Assembly: GCA_905250125.1 (NCBI GenBank)
Contig: CAJNOL010000531.1
Coordinates: 43,663-107,662, forward strand
DNA: 64,000 nt
Reading direction: 5' to 3'
DNA from: Rotaria sordida
Lineage: Eukaryota > Rotifera > Eurotatoria > Philodinida > Philodinidae
Program-made: the position numbers and the translations under genes
Notes under the pieces: model-generated
The model's input: the letters and a program-made list of their open reading frames with translations, nothing else
Databases searched by the model: none
Told to the model about the DNA's origin: nothing
Shown: positions 49,543-60,631 of the stretch, piece after piece
Layout of the letters: every line of letters starts with the position of its first letter
How positions within the stretch are numbered: position 1 is the first letter of the stretch

Positions 49543-51358
49543 ATGAGTGCGTATTCGCCGTCATCATGTATGTTATTTACAGTTTATACGTATAGAATAG
49601 TATAGGAGTGTTCAATATAGACCGATGAGATAAATAAATAAAAATAAAAAAGCATTATTTCAAAAATGAAGCCAAAATACAGATAACTTGATTCAAATTT
49701 TGAGATACTAATTTAAAACTAAATACGCACTGATATCCATATGTAAATAAAAGAAGGAGAAATACTTTTGTTTTTAAATTTTTGATTGAAAGAAGATAGA
49801 TTTCACAGTTTTTACCCTGGAAAGGCTGACATCCAACGGTACATCGATTTACACCATTTAGGTTCTGCTACTAATTTGTCTCAGGGTCTTCCGCCAAATT
49901 TTTTCAAAATAAAATGTTGTGTCGGGTGGGTGAATTACATTTTTTAATTTACAGAAATCTACTAGAAACGTTATTTAGAATCGTAGAAAATGACATAAAC
50001 TTATATTCTTCATTTTAGCTAATCCGAAATTGTAAGCATTTTATTGTGATTTCTCAGACTTTCGGGAAAATTTACTTTTTTGCTCTTGTTCCGATGAAAA
50101 ATTGTACATAATGGATCAATTTGAAAACTTCAATTTCTAAAAAAAATTACAGAAGATTGAGAAAATTTTGCGGAAAAACGGAAATTCTATTATTCGATGC
50201 ACTTTTTTATTACATCTTTTCAACAATGATAATTACAGATTTCTGTATTTTTTCGATGAGAAGCTATGATAACAATAGTCACTCCTATTTTAAAATGGAC
50301 AAAATATCGAAGTTCAGTTTTAGTTAGTGACTTATACTAATCTCATAGAAATGGTTTATGATTCAAAATATGGATATATTGACTATATAGACAGAAAATG
50401 TGAAAAACTTTAAAGTTTATTCATATGTATGAATAAATCATCCTGTGGTCATAAGATTAGATGCTTTCTTTTTTATTTCTGTATGTAGAATTGTTACGAC
50501 TCGATAGTCTCTAATCAATATTATATAATCTTGCCATCAATGAATTTCTCTGCTTATCTATAATTACTTGATGCTATTCTGTTGATCTAGATGACGGATT
50601 CAAACGATCTTATGTACAGCAACCATCACGCTACCGTAACAATCAAAATACTGTTGATATTGAAAATAAAACTACCCGATTAACATCAAACTCTAATGCA
50701 AAGGAAAGTGTGAACTCAGATGAGTATTCCATTAACAATGTCTATGTGTCGAAAATGTGTGGCATGAGTAATTTTCATAAAGATTGAAAATCCAAATGAT
50801 CTTGATTTTAATCTTTGATATGGTTTTTTGTTCACATTATTTACCACATATTAGGAATCGATGCCGAATGACCAGTCTGTTGCTTTTCAAAAACCTCTTC
50901 GCAAATGTACAGATTGTAAAAAGCCGCCTCATATGCAATGTCTTCATTGTTCAAAGCATGTTTGTATTGATTGTGGCCAAAAATACGTTGCTCTTGTTAT
51001 TCAACAAATAGATGTGGCTCAACATGTTCTAAATGATAAAATGAACATAGTTGATCGTTTGTTAACTTCGGCTAAGGAACGCGTGGATACTGAATGTACT
51101 AGGATTCGAAAACAAGTAGACACTCAGCGAGATCAAGCGTTTGCTCAGATCGACCAAATAGTCGCACAACAAAAGGAACAAATACGGAACAAAGGTGTAA
51201 CATTAAATGAATTACCATTAGACGAAATTTCCTCTTATATCCAACGTATGACTAAAGAAATGGAATACCCTAACGAAACTAACAATCAATTGTTTCACAT
51301 TGATACCACTTTGCCAAAAATTCAAGTTCAACAACAATTAAGCACTTCTAGAAAATAA
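49543..51358 (+). CDS. B-box-type zinc-finger/coiled-coil protein (TRIM-like, no C-terminal domain)
   Basis: The secure part is exon 50861-51358: after MPNDQSVAFQK comes a zinc-binding run, CTDCKKPPHMQCLHCSKHVC then CGQ, with B-box-like CxxC pairs; then a long coiled coil (about residues 45-125, RVDTECTRIRKQVDTQRDQA, QIVAQQKEQIR). It stops after 165 residues with no NHL, SPRY or propeller domain. Upstream candidate coding exons are 49543-49567 (MSAYSPSS, donor gtatgt) and 50591 to about 50735, which join in phase and read DDGFKRSYVQQPSRYRNN. The donor that would join them to 50861 is unclear; a phase-0 gt at about 50739 is weak. Alternatively translation starts at 50861. The coil suggests oligomerisation; a ubiquitin-ligase role would need a RING, which is not seen. 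Confidence 0.6.
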
Positions 51359-53063
51359 CTGTGATCGAGACATTTTCGTGATCTATATGTTCATGTGAAA
51401 ATAAATTCTATATAAACTAGAAAATAAAAGCGATCAACATTTATATCTACGTTACACTCTACGAAGAGTTATAAGAGACATTCGAACTGAATCATTTTTA
51501 TCAAAGATTGTTATTGATTTTGTCTGAATAGAAATCTAAATTCAAAATGAAAAAAATGACTTGTTCAGAATCTTTTGGATTTCTTTTCAGGAAAAAAATT
51601 AATGTTATGTATTGGATTGTTTTTTGTTTAGCCTTCTTTTATTCTGAGTTAAAAACTAAAAAATATCTAATAATGATTTTATTTCTCCTAATTCTAACTT
51701 GCTTTGATACTCCATTTTGTCTCATAGTATTTCCAAACTATTAGAATCTATTCTTTGCAAAAATTAAATCACTTGGAAAGTTGGTGTAACCTAGTGAACA
51801 TTACACCAGATGATGATTGCCGTTTCTAGAAATAATGATAGAGTTACATGCTTTTGAAATATTACTAGTATTGATACTGATAGACAAGAATGTTTCATGC
51901 CAGAGAGTATTTCTACAGATATTGAGCCATACTTGATCAGAGTAGACAATGTTTCAGTGTCAATTTTCATCATATTCTGTAAGTTTGTCAAATTCTAATG
52001 CGCGCCAAAGAAACAGAATGCAACAGTAATTTTATTATACAAAACGTCATAGTTATCATAGTTTATGCTCCCATTTCAAAAAACTTTATCTCTGTGGACA
52101 CACATATTTTTTAGGAAATGCGATTTCTTTAAAGCAATTCAATCTTTCGACTGGATGAAAAGATCATAAATTATTTGGTTTTGAATTTATTGACTTTCAA
52201 TGAAAAGGAGCATTTTATAAAGTTCATTATTCTTATAATAAATTATCACTTCATTGAACTTGTTTTTAATTACTTATATAACAACAGTAACATTCCAAGA
52301 CTTTCTTCAACATATGTTTGATAGCATTGATTTTACTACATTCTTTGCCTGAAACAAAACATATTCATAGTCATTGAGTTCTAGATAACGGAACTCCATG
52401 TAATTAGTATAATTTTGAGGATCAAATAGGTATACCAAACATTGCCACATACGTGTATATATATCAACTTTCAGATTAAGTTCATTCACTTGCATGATAA
52501 CTAAGTTAAAATTTCTCTGTATGCTTGTGCATTGCTGAAAATAAAAAGTGATCTGCATTTTCTATTTTAAACAAATAACAATCATTGATAAAAGTCACTA
52601 AATCACATATATAAAGTTTTATTTCTCATGCAAGTTTCATTTAAGATAACTTTATTTTTCATGTTTGACTTCATTGAAGGATGAATATCGAATAAATTTA
52701 GTTTTATCATGTTGAATATCTTGCTATTAATCAGAACGCAAAAGTCCAGTTTTATTATGGGAATAAATTGTAAACGACATACAGCTGTAATATTTTTTTT
52801 CTTTGGCCCTTTTCAATACATGTTAACATTCTGACAGAACGAAAAGGCTTCGCTGGTATTTATCGACCTACATTTTCTTTTTCTCTCTTATTTTACTCTG
52901 TAACCATATTTTTTCTTCCCACAACATCGATTCACATGAACACAGTTATACACTAGATAAATAGTTTCTATTACAACAGTAGAATATTGATTCTCTTTTA
53001 TTTATTTTATTTTTCATCCATGAACCTAATATTTATATTTTTCTTTGTTTTTTCTTAGAAGAT
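51359..53063. other. Intergenic stretch, no supported gene
   Basis: AT-rich DNA with only chance frames (51547-51744, 51791-51991, 52307-52558). The last 20 bases form a T-rich acceptor (TTTTTTCTTAG) ahead of the second EEP gene. Confidence 0.5.
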
Positions 53064-53921
53064 ATGACCATGAATGTGCATCGCATATCGGTAATGACCT
53101 TCAACATGTGGAGGGTTAGTAACTATCCTGGCAATTGGCCAAATCGTCGTCTACCAATACTTGAATGTTTAACTACGTTTACACCAGACATACTTTGTGT
53201 ACAAGAATTACATCCATTATTTCATGATGTTATTGTTGAAGCCTTACCATCTCATGCATATGTTAAAGATGAATTTGCTGGTTGGCAAAATGAAAGTAAT
53301 ATCTATTGGAATTCAAATTTATTCAATATAGTAGAATATGGTATTAGTGATATTGGTATGATGGAACCGTTGAGACGTCTCTTTTGGGTACTTTTAAAAA
53401 TAAAAATACCTGAACAAATAATCGAAGGAAAAAACCTATCGGATAATATCAATACTCGACAGATTCTTGTAGCAACTGCACATTTTACATGGGAAGGTCA
53501 TGCACAAGAACTTATAACAAACGTTAATTTACGAAAACAACAAGCACAACGTGCTGCAACAGTTTTAAATGATTTACAAGCAAAATTTAATGATCCTCAT
53601 TTAGCTATATTATTTATGGGAGATTTAAATGAAAATTTTCATCCACGACGTATTTTACGTGAAGCTGGTTTTATTGATTGTTTTAGTACATTAAGATTAC
53701 CTTGTCTTCCTACTCATCCACAACGTCCTAGTATACCTCATGAAGATAACCTTGGTGATTGCGCATTAGATTGGATCATGCAAAACAATTATGCACGTCC
53801 AATTTTAGCAAATGTACTTAGAAATTTACTTTGTACAGAAGGATATTCAGTGTCGGATCATTGTCCAGTAATGTGTATCTATGAAATAGGAGCTGGACCA
53901 TATATATCTAACAAAGTATAA
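53064..53921 (+). CDS. EEP-superfamily protein, single exon
   Basis: A 285-residue intronless frame. EEP motifs: ISVMTFNMWR, PDILCVQELHP (catalytic Glu), SNIYWNSNLF, VATAHFTWEGH, ILFMGDLNEN (catalytic Asp and Asn), ALDWIMQN, and SVSDHCPVMCIYE (catalytic Asp-His). All catalytic positions are present, so it should be an active Mg2+-dependent phosphodiesterase or nuclease. It shares only the fold motifs with the CCR4-like gene 5 kb away, so the two are not recent duplicates. No signal peptide. An acceptor (TTTTTTCTTAG) lies five bases before the start codon. Substrate unknown. Confidence 0.85.
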   Translation: MTMNVHRISVMTFNMWRVSNYPGNWPNRRLPILECLTTFTPDILCVQELHPLFHDVIVEALPSHAYVKDEFAGWQNESNIYWNSNLFNIVEYGISDIGMMEPLRRLFWVLLKIKIPEQIIEGKNLSDNINTRQILVATAHFTWEGHAQELITNVNLRKQQAQRAATVLNDLQAKFNDPHLAILFMGDLNENFHPRRILREAGFIDCFSTLRLPCLPTHPQRPSIPHEDNLGDCALDWIMQNNYARPILANVLRNLLCTEGYSVSDHCPVMCIYEIGAGPYISNKV

Positions 53922-54411
53922 AATATTAGTAATACAAATACCATTAAAACAGTTTAATTACAATTTTTGAGTTAGAATTATAAGAATAAAATGGATGTTT
54001 ATAAATAAAAAATAATACTTGTTATAAATAGAATATTAAATTTAATTAAATAAAATAAATAATCAATGTTCCATTTTAATATTTGATTGTATATGCTTTT
54101 TTATCTAATTCAAAAAAATGTGATGGTATTCTTTTCTTGATTGAACACTTCAATATTTGACTTTATAAGCAAAGCCAAGAAAGAAAAACAATGAAACATA
54201 CGAGAATGTTATCAAGAAAACTTAATAACAATTAGATTCATGTCTAACTTGAGCATGTTCAATCAATTATCTTAAACTTTTTCTTTTTGTTTTGTATCAT
54301 CGTTCGAAAAGTTTCTTTTTTTTTTTTATTTATCTGTTCTTTCAAATGTTTTTTGTTTTTTCATCCAATCAAAAAAAAAACGAAATACTAAAACAAATCA
54401 ATAATGTTACA
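53922..54411. other. Short intergenic region between converging genes
   Basis: AT-rich 3' flank shared by the EEP gene (+) and the propeller-like gene (-). AATAAA occurs near 53975 and 54008. Nothing else recognised. Confidence 0.5.
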
Positions 54412-56906
54412 TTATTGAATATCATAAATCAACATTGATTGTTTCATTCGAACTAATAAATATTGTTCATCTAACATGCAAACATTAAGTATAGAATCAT
54501 CAATAATTGTTTCAGATTTTCCTGTTTGATCATTAACTAGTAAAAGAGAATGTTCATGTATTCCATTTCCATAAACAATTAACCATAAATGATCATCAAT
54601 AAATGGTGTTAAATAAAGCATAAAATCGATACTTCGAATTCCTTTTAATAATGATGATGAAGGAATAATTGGAATTGTAGAAAATATATGTGTTAAATCC
54701 ATTGAATAAAGACCTATACGAAATTGATCTTTTTTATTTTTAATAACAAGACCAAGTTGTGTACCAGATTGATTAACACGAATACATCGAATACCTTAAA
54801 TAATAATAAAAACTAGACAAGTTAAATCAAACCCTCTCGACTCACAGATGTAATTTCTATTGAATTATTTTTCTTTCTATAGGTCATCTACCTTAAATAC
54901 TATTTACTCATATTACGTCACAAAATAATACTTGATGATAAAAAATTATGTATTGAAGATGACTATTACACATCAACATAGTTAACATCTGTAAACTTGT
55001 TTTCGACATTGAAACTCTAAAGTGGACCGCAAAAGTTTAAGAGACCTTTATTTTTGAAGTTTTCATCGAAGATGAGTAGCTAGGTCAGATTCAAATAATG
55101 ATTTGAATAACTCTTGAAATTACCTATCGAATACAATATGTGTCAAATTTTCAAAAGAGACTTCGTAAAGAAAGTTTTCCAGAAAGCCGCACTAGGGGGA
55201 TTTCAAGTTATAGAGAATTTTGACAGAAAGATTTTTCAATATAAGCATCTGAAAGAGCAGAAAATTCTCAATAGAATGAATGGTCGCCCATCTCTGTACG
55301 ATATTTCGTCACAAAGTTATAAGCATTAGAGAAAAACGAAAAAAAAGCGTTTTCGTCGATTTTTATCAAAAAAAAGCCTTAAAATTCGATTAAAACTGCA
55401 TTTTTTCGTTTTTTACAATGCTGATAACTTCGTGACGGAATATCGTAGAGGGCTGGACGACCCTTGATTTTGTTTGAAATTTTCTGCTCTTTCAGAAACT
55501 TATATTGAAAAATCTTTTTGTCAAAATCCCCTAGGACTTGAAATCCTCCTGATACGATTTTCTGAAAAACTCTCTTCACAAAGTTTCTTTTAGAAATTTG
55601 ACAGATATTGTATTTGATAGGTAATTTCAAGAGCTACCCAAATCGCTATTTGGATTTGACCTAGCTACTCGTCTTCTATGAAAAACTTCAAAAATAAAAC
55701 GTCTCTTAAACTTTTGCGGCCCACTTTATGGTAATGAATTTTAAAAAAAAATCATTCCATGAAAAAATACACCCTACAGCTGCTGGAACACAAAGAACTT
55801 TTACTCGAGGACTGGTCAAGTCAAGTGAAGTCAGATTTTCCCAGCTCTATTATATACAAAACATTAAAATATAATCAAGTATATTTTACCAATATCATCT
55901 TGATTAATTAAATTATCTTTTGACCAAGCATTTTTTAAATTCCATTCAGGTAATGGACCATATTGTCGAATAGTTTCTATTGGATGATGAGAACAAATAA
56001 AAACACTTTTATCTTGTTCAACATATGTTAAAGCAATAAGATAATGTGATTGACTACCACGAACTTGTTGAATATTAGTACATGTATATAAATGTGTATC
56101 AAATAATGAAAGAATCATACGTCCCAAAACAAGAAAACAATCAAGTATGGAACACCAAGTTATATCTGATACAAAACCATCTTCCATTGTAGACCATGAA
56201 ACACTTCCACCCTAAATTCATACAATTATCAAAAAAAATAAAATAAAATAAAAATAATTACTCACTAAAGTACCATTAACATTATATAAAATAAGTTCGT
56301 CTTTTTCATATAAAAGAATTTCATCTCGTTTTGAGTTACATCCCATAGCACGACAAGTTGATGAAAAACGATATGATTGTACAGGTTCTGTTTGTAATAA
56401 AGAATGACGAAGTATTGAACAAATTGTAGGTCTATCAATAATATTAGTTGAACGACATATTTCAAGATCATAAATTGAACCTGGAGTATTTTTAACCTAA
56501 ATATAAATAGTTCATAACGAATTTTTCTTAAAACAAAAAAATAATCAAATATAAACTTGAATAAGTATTGGTAATTGTTCTTGTAATTGTTTAATTTCTT
56601 GATTTAATAAATTATGTTTTTGTCGTGTTATTGTTATTAGTTGTCGTTGTTTATAAATTTCTAAATCTTCATTAAGTGTATGAAATAATTGATCAATTTC
56701 ATTTAATTTTTCATTATAAGTATTTCGAAGTAAAGTTAATGATGAATCTAACCATGAATCAAGTTGTTTTCGTGCATATATTCGACATTCATTCGATGAA
56801 AGTGATAATGATTGAATCATATCAGATAGTCTATATCAAATTCAAACAAAAAATAGAAATAAAACCTTGTCAAATTTACAAAAGAAAATATTTACTGATT
56901 ATCCAT
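54412..56906 (-). CDS. Coiled-coil plus diverged beta-propeller-like protein
   Basis: Five exons in transcript order: 56896-56906, 56557-56830, 56266-56496, 55890-56211 and 54412-54794, all in phase, giving 406 residues. The first exon is 11 bases (ATGGATAATCA). Residues about 10-95 form a coiled coil (LDSWLDSSLTLLRNTYNEKL, then a Gln/Lys/Glu-rich heptad region). The rest is beta-rich with propeller-like blades: DITWCSILDCFLVLGRMILSLF, HYLIALTYVEQDKSVFICS, GIRCIRVNQSGTQLGLVI, DEQYLLVRMKQSMLIYDI. The arrangement matches TRIM/NHL-like proteins without the RING and B-box, which may have been lost; function unknown. Intron 54795-55889 contains a complete foldback element. It lies about 250 bp downstream of, and in the same orientation as, a related gene. 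Confidence 0.75.
55018..55728. repeat. Palindromic (foldback) element E in an intron, TA flanks
   Basis: Terminal repeats TAAAGTGGACCGCAAAAGTT (55018) and AACTTTTGCGGCCCACTTTA (to 55728) are inverted-complementary with one mismatch and end in TA. The whole 350-bp arms match at perhaps 85 percent by eye. The two arms even give parallel translations (MKLPIEYN.CQI.KRDFVKK on + and MKLPIKYN.CQI.KRNFVKR on -), showing that those frames are mirror images of one sequence. This is a Tc1/mariner-type MITE or an inverted duplicate of one. Confidence 0.9.
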
Positions 56907-57158
56907 TATTAATTTACTAAAATTAATTAATAGATATCTAAAATAAGATAAACACTTCAAAATCTTTTTTTTTCGCTAAGTTAACATATATTTATAATTT
57001 TTTTACAAACATTCAACAAAATTTTTCATATTCTTGATTAAAATAGTTTCTTTCAAAAAAAAAAAAAAAACAATAACATTTTTCGATAATCATAACATTC
57101 AATGCAAATGAGAACAAAAAAAATAACGTATAGAATAAACAAAGAACAATTTTTTAAA

Positions 57159-58267
57159 TTAAGAATGATATTTCAAATATTGTACACGAGCAGCATTTAC
57201 ATTAAGTATCATTAAATCTCGACAATTCGGTAATAGATAAACAAATTGTTCATCATGTTCAATAGCTTTTTCAGCAATTATATCTTGTATTTTAGTTTCT
57301 TTATTTATATATTCAAAATTCAAAAAAACCAAACGATTTTCTCCATCTTGTCTAATACCAGTAAATATTAATGTATTTTCATTATCAAAACATCGTATAG
57401 ATGATATTGTCATATATGATAAGTCAAATTCATATTTAATTATCATTGTTACTGGATCTAATATAATAATTTTATTAGGAGTTTGTTTGTAATGTAAAAT
57501 AAGAAATGAATCAGAACAAAAAAATCCTTCAATTTGATTAATAATAATAGAATCAGGTAATTGTTTTGTATGTAAATGAACAAATTGAAGAGTATAAACA
57601 TCAATTAATTTTGTTGATGGATCATGTATATAAAGACGATAAGAATTACAAGCCACGAAAATCTTTTCTGATAAATAATAATGAGGATAATCAAATAATT
57701 TTTTAATTAAAAGTGTCTGATTTGAATCATATTTAAGGGTATAAAGACTTTTCGATGTTGCAACAAGATAAACTTGTAATATTTCACACCTAATTAAATA
57801 TATTAATAAAGATTAGAAAAAAAAGAAAACAATTCTTTAATATTTACTTATTACCAAAGTATATCAATTATCTTATTTTCTGTTTCAGGCCATCTTGATG
57901 ATCGAATAAAATAACCCGTAAGTGTAATAAGATGAATTATATTTCCAATTGAATTAATACATACTGTTGTTAATTGATTATCAGATGCAAGAAGATTTGT
58001 ACCATGTGGAACTTTAATTACATGAGCAAAATGAAATTTTGAAATATCAATTCGATTTATTAATGTTGATGTTGACAAAATATTATCATCGGATATTGAA
58101 ATAAGTGGTATTGAAGATGAATATATTGGTTGATATGATGAAGATTCTATATGAGGATCTTCAGTTGGAGGAACACTAATAGACATAAGTGGAATCGGAA
58201 GAGGATTATTGATATATTGTTGTAAATCAATATCATTTATTTTAGAATGATGTTGAACGTTTGTCAT
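57159..58267 (-). CDS. Diverged beta-propeller-like protein
   Basis: Exons 57855-58267 and 57159-57789 (65-bp intron) give 347 residues. The first about 65 residues are polar and Pro/Ser-rich. The remainder alternates short hydrophobic strands and turns, like a WD/NHL-type propeller: HVIKVPHGTNLLASDNQL, IIDILWCEILQVYLVATSKSLYTL, VACNSYRLYIHDP, SSIRCFDNENTLIFTGIRQ, RDLMILNVNAARVQYL. The DILWCEIL.VYLV strand matches DITWCSILDCFLV in the downstream gene, so the two are paralogous or share a domain. No zinc finger or transmembrane segment is visible. Function unknown. Confidence 0.7.
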
Positions 58268-60631
58268 TTTTTCTTTATTTGATGTTTTGAATTCGTACTT
58301 TTACTTTTGTTTTTTAAGACAAAAAGATTGTAGTGATATATAAATGTGGAGGCCAATAGATCTTTTTTCCTATTTTCGCGGAACAATAAATGATTGGTCG
58401 ATATAATTCACGTATCGAATTTCGCAATCAAGAAGGGTCGAGGAAGTAACTATCTACTCTTGAAAAATTTTCGTTTTGTTTTTATTGTTTTTTTTTGTGC
58501 TTATCAATACTCAAAAAAAACCGTTCAAACCCTTCAAATTCGTTCAGCTTTAGCGGAAAATTTTCCCATAGACTTTTAGAGTCATTGCTCACTCCCTGTT
58601 CCTGGTAACTTCAGGATATCTTTGATCATTTCAATAACTTCGTGAATACGAAGAATATTCGGTATTATCTAGATTCTATAATCGATTTGTGCTTTTCATA
58701 TAATTTTGAATGTATAATTTTCTTTCTTGATCAATAACATGTTTTATCCAATTAAGAACAGAAACAATAATGGTATATCCACTATGTTTTTATTTGAATT
58801 CATTCTTAAAAATAAGATCTTATTTTAAATATTTAAGAGCAAAAATGAATTTCAAAAGAAGTTCACAAAAAATCATTTATTGCAACATATTTATTTGGTT
58901 TTACGCAATAACATTACAAGCTTTCAAGATCTTAACGTATTCTTATTGCAGATGTCGATAGATACCAAAATAAAGCCCAAAATAAATGTGGAAACTTCGG
59001 ATTGAAATCCGAGAGTTATGTGTACTTCAAAAAGTGAATGAGACAGATGAGTCGTTCTAGAACGTGTGGGCATCAAAATTATACTGGGGAACCTACCCTC
59101 TAAACTGTGGATTTCTATTGAGTATTGCCAAACCAATAGAACTTGGGACCGAATACAGCTTAAATTTGAACTCTTCCCCTTGATTTACCCTAAGAAAGTC
59201 GTTTTTCCTATAACTTGATTTCTATTGGTCACTGCTCAACCAATAGTATTTCGATGGAAGTGGAATACAGATTCGAGTTCTCCATCTCAGAAAACCTCGA
59301 AGTATCATCACTGTGATCGGAAGATAGAGCTCTATTTGTGGATCAATTAGATCGTTGACAAAAACATAACCTAGTTCTCTTTAATTACCTTTGTGATAGG
59401 TGAGTCAACCTTCTTGTTTCTTTATGTTTTATATACCATTTTGTAGCTCTTGAAATTCTCTATCAAATGGTATATAATAGTTGGGGTTTTAGTTGACTAT
59501 GATAGGAAAAGTTGTTTACGAAAGCGGGAATGGGTCGATCTTTCCATAGGGAAGGTGCAGGGAAAAATGAGTATTTTTGCAATAACTCAGGAAGGGCTCG
59601 GCCAATCCTTCTCATCTTCGAACTCGACCGAGATATTGTTAAGACTGAACTGTGTAGAAAATTTCATCGCGATCTGACTCTCCTTTCAAAAGTTATCGTG
59701 TAAACGGACGGCCGGCCGGACACACTGACCGATTCTAGAGTGTACTCACTTTTTGAGTACACAAAAACTACCTCTGAAAAATACCTTTTAGCAAAAAAAA
59801 AAAGCTTTTTTACCAAAAAATCTTCAATATTTCCCTCACACTATTGAAGGGAATAGTTTGAGGGGAGACTGGGACATTTTTTCCTGAAAACGTTCTTTTT
59901 TCTGCTGAAAAGTATTTATCCTGAGGTAGTTTTTTGTGTTAATTCTGGGTATGTCACATATTTTGTTCTCAAATTGAACTACCATGATCAAAAATATTAC
60001 AAATGTACTCAATTTTAAAAGTACTTTACCCTGCATAAGACCAAATTCGATCAACTCCAGTCAATTTCAGTCAGTTCAGCTTTGAGTATAGAACAATTTA
60101 ACCTCAAATATATCCAATTCAAAATCCAGTCAATTTCACTTCTACACGATAGTATGTAGGTGAATCATTTCAAGAACATAGTTGTGAATCGGTTGCTCCA
60201 ATTTTGTTAGATGTACTGATAGATGAGCATTTTATTTTTAATAATCATTTGTATATATAAATGTTCAGTTTTATTTACAAGTGGTAAAAATTCGTATCTC
60301 AAAAGAAAACAAACTATACTAGTAAAATTACTTTCTTGATCTAAAATTTTATATTTCAATATTTGCATATATATTTTTCTTTGTTTAAAACATTTTTTAT
60401 ATATAATTTCTTTAAACTAATGATTATCCATTATTGAATAATACTTTTACTCATATATGATAAACAAAATAAAAATATATGACGTTTCTTTATTTTCTTT
60501 TATTGATATATATTAAATGCATCACAGTATAAAATACAAAAAAAAATAGACGAACAACAAAATCGAATATGAAAAAAAAGAAAAAAAAAGAATGACAAAA
60601 AAAGACAAAAAAAAAATTTCTTTTATTTTAT
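58268..60631. other. Intergenic stretch containing a dispersed repeat copy
   Basis: No supported gene. 58981-59766 is a repeat copy described separately. The remainder is AT-rich with poly-A/T runs; frames at 58394-58579, 58770-58961 and 59836-60054 are not gene-like. Confidence 0.55.
58981..59766 (+). repeat. Dispersed repeat, copy 1
   Basis: Shared with 63337-64000 in the same orientation, with substitutions and few indels (AAATGTGGAAAC, TGATTTCTATTGG, TTATATACCATTTTGTAGCT, ATGGTATATAATAGTTGG). The right end is GTGTACTCACTTTTTGAGTACAC, itself a palindrome, and TGTGTACTTCAAAAAGTGAATGAG near the left end is its diverged inverted copy, suggesting a DNA transposon with short terminal repeats and a GC-rich GGACGGCCGGCCGGACAC segment next to the right end. 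Frames inside are chance. Confidence 0.75.

Noticed and set aside
55114..55630. Two similar frames on opposite strands (55114-55329 + and 55379-55630 -) that look like a conserved protein pair
   Set aside because: They are the two arms of one palindromic element read on opposite strands; their similarity follows from the inverted repeat and is not evidence for protein selection.
59450..59703. Overlapping + strand frames
   Set aside because: They lie in the dispersed repeat and no frame is kept intact between the two copies.
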